Both the position numbers and the translations under genes were made by a program. From assembly GCF_014645795.1 (NCBI RefSeq), contig NZ_BMMK01000030.1, forward strand, positions 1,372 to 65,371: DNA of 64,000 bases, read 5' to 3'. How positions within the stretch are numbered: the stretch's first letter is position 1; each line of letters starts with the position of its first letter. This stretch comes from Longimycelium tulufanense. Its GTDB lineage: Bacteria; Actinomycetota; Actinomycetes; Mycobacteriales; Pseudonocardiaceae. Of the stretch, positions 63,299 to 64,000 are shown piece after piece. Below the pieces are notes generated by a model. It was not told the origin of the DNA. It did no database searches and worked only from the letters and a program-made list of their open reading frames with translations.

Positions 63299-63985
63299 TC
63301 AACGCTCGAGGAGACGGGCGACAACCCGGAGGTCGTCGACGAGCCCCTGATATGCCGCCTCCCGGTCGTCGGCCCGCAGGACGGCAGACGGATGCACGGT
63401 GGCCACGGCCATCCCGTACCGTTCGCCGTCCAGTTCGGGCATGTCGACCGGCACGCCACGGTGCTCACCCACCCGGAACTTTGGCCCGAACACCGCCTTC
63501 CCCGCGGTGGCGCCCAACAGAACCACGACCTCGGGCCGGATCAGCCGCAACTCGGCGAGCAACCAAGGTTTGCAGGCGCTCACCTCGGCGGCGCTGGGTT
63601 GCTTGTGCAGCCGACGCTTCCCACGCTCGGGCGGGACGAACTTGAAGTGCTTGACGGCGTTCGTGACGTAGGTGCGTGTGCGGTCGACGCCGGCCTCGGC
63701 GAGCGCGCGGTCGAGGAGGCGGCCGGCAGGCCCAACGAAGGGCTCACCGGCGATGTCCTCGCGGTCGCCGGGTTGCTCGCCGATGAGGAACACACGCGCG
63801 TTGCGGTCACCCGCCCCGAAGACTGTCTGCGTGGCGTTGCGGTAGAGGTCGCAGCCCCGGCAGCTGGCGGCCGCAGCGCGCAGCTCGCCCAGGCCCGCGG
63901 TGGCGGGGACGTACTCGGCGGCGCTGGCTCCTCGGACCACCCGATCCGGATACCCGGAGCGGGGCCGGAACAAGCACCTCGACAC
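63299..63985 (-). CDS. udgX: UdgX-type uracil-DNA glycosylase
   Basis: 228 residues, family-4-like UDG fold. SCRGCDLY at 41-48 provides Fe-S cysteines, [20 protein letters not shown] at 69-88 is motif A of UdgX, and KRRLH at 123-127 matches the KRRIH insert whose His (H127 here) forms the covalent bond with the abasic sugar. HPSAVLR is the distal motif. Start at GTG 63985 near the window edge is uncertain. Confidence 0.92.
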   Translation of the reverse strand: MSRCLFRPRSGYPDRVVRGASAAEYVPATAGLGELRAAAASCRGCDLYRNATQTVFGAGDRNARVFLIGEQPGDREDIAGEPFVGPAGRLLDRALAEAGVDRTRTYVTNAVKHFKFVPPERGKRRLHKQPSAAEVSACKPWLLAELRLIRPEVVVLLGATAGKAVFGPKFRVGEHRGVPVDMPELDGERYGMAVATVHPSAVLRADDREAAYQGLVDDLRVVARLLER

Positions 63986-64000
63986 GACCGGCCACGCTGA

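Noticed and set aside
1-64000. CRISPR arrays, IS elements or prophage
   Set aside because: No regularly spaced repeats, transposase or phage structural motifs found by eye on either strand.

Overview
The window comes from the chromosome of a very GC-rich actinobacterium, most likely a member of the Pseudonocardiaceae or a close mycolata relative (inference). The support is heavy use of GTG starts, GTGA/ATGA gene overlaps, mycothiol synthase (mshD), a GlnR-type regulator, DUF3073, an RsiG homologue, F420-type oxidoreductases and an actinobacterial cysteine leader peptide. From memory of M. tuberculosis gene order, a core of the window follows Rv0810c-Rv0823c: DUF3073, YgfZ, PabC, nitrobindin, SseC, SseA/CysA, thioredoxin-like, LmeA, GlnR, MshD, PstB, PhoU, LCP and Dus. 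Lineage-specific blocks have been inserted between these genes.

Layout. 1-6740: the end of a myo-inositol operon (ABC permease, single-domain ATPase, IolC, a Cgl0158-type aldolase-like protein, IolB, IolD), closed by two strong hairpins. 7.1-13.96 kb: DUF3073, a conserved hypothetical, an orphan MT0933-like antitoxin, an asparaginase-family protein, RsiG, a BKACE enzyme, YgfZ, a Fur-family regulator and PabC. 14.0-18.5 kb: an ECF sigma / membrane anti-sigma / cupin operon, a secreted protein sharing the anti-sigma C-terminal domain, and pxpB-pxpC. 18.5-23.3 kb: nitrobindin, a 33-residue membrane protein, SseC, sulfurtransferase, a DUF4395 membrane protein behind a Cys leader peptide, a thioredoxin-like protein and LmeA. 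23.3-30.1 kb: glnR, mshD and pstSCAB, with candidate GlnR and PHO boxes.

30.1-38.2 kb is an accessory island between pstB and phoU. It holds secreted proteins, a CocE-type hydrolase, a DUF574 methyltransferase, a cytochrome P450 and an alpha/beta hydrolase. 38.2-45.2 kb returns to the core: phoU with its own candidate PHO box, a long LCP ligase, a GGDEF protein, a lipoprotein and Dus. 45.2-53.7 kb holds lipoproteins, a Cu/Zn-SOD-like protein, a DMT transporter, a LysA-like decarboxylase, tRNA-Lys(UUU), an F420-type enzyme, a DUF4190-like protein and a TipA-like MerR regulator with a recognisable 19-bp-spacer promoter. 53.8-64.0 kb holds endonuclease V, a SUFU-domain protein, a LexA-box promoter followed only by hairpins, a FrnE-like thioredoxin-fold protein opposite a TetR regulator, ctaD, a decayed MarR/SDR pair, a lipoprotein peptidase, an LLM oxidoreductase and UdgX.

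The most unusual signals are: the perfect LexA/SOS box with a -10 element at about 55.57 kb, whose only downstream product appears to be a short structured RNA; the leaderless cysteine leader peptide ahead of the DUF4395/sulfurtransferase unit; PHO-type boxes at pstS, phoU and glnR; the sigma/anti-sigma/cupin module whose anti-sigma carries a secreted-protein domain; an apparent ATC start for pstC; and a triplicated ~70-bp repeat around glnR.
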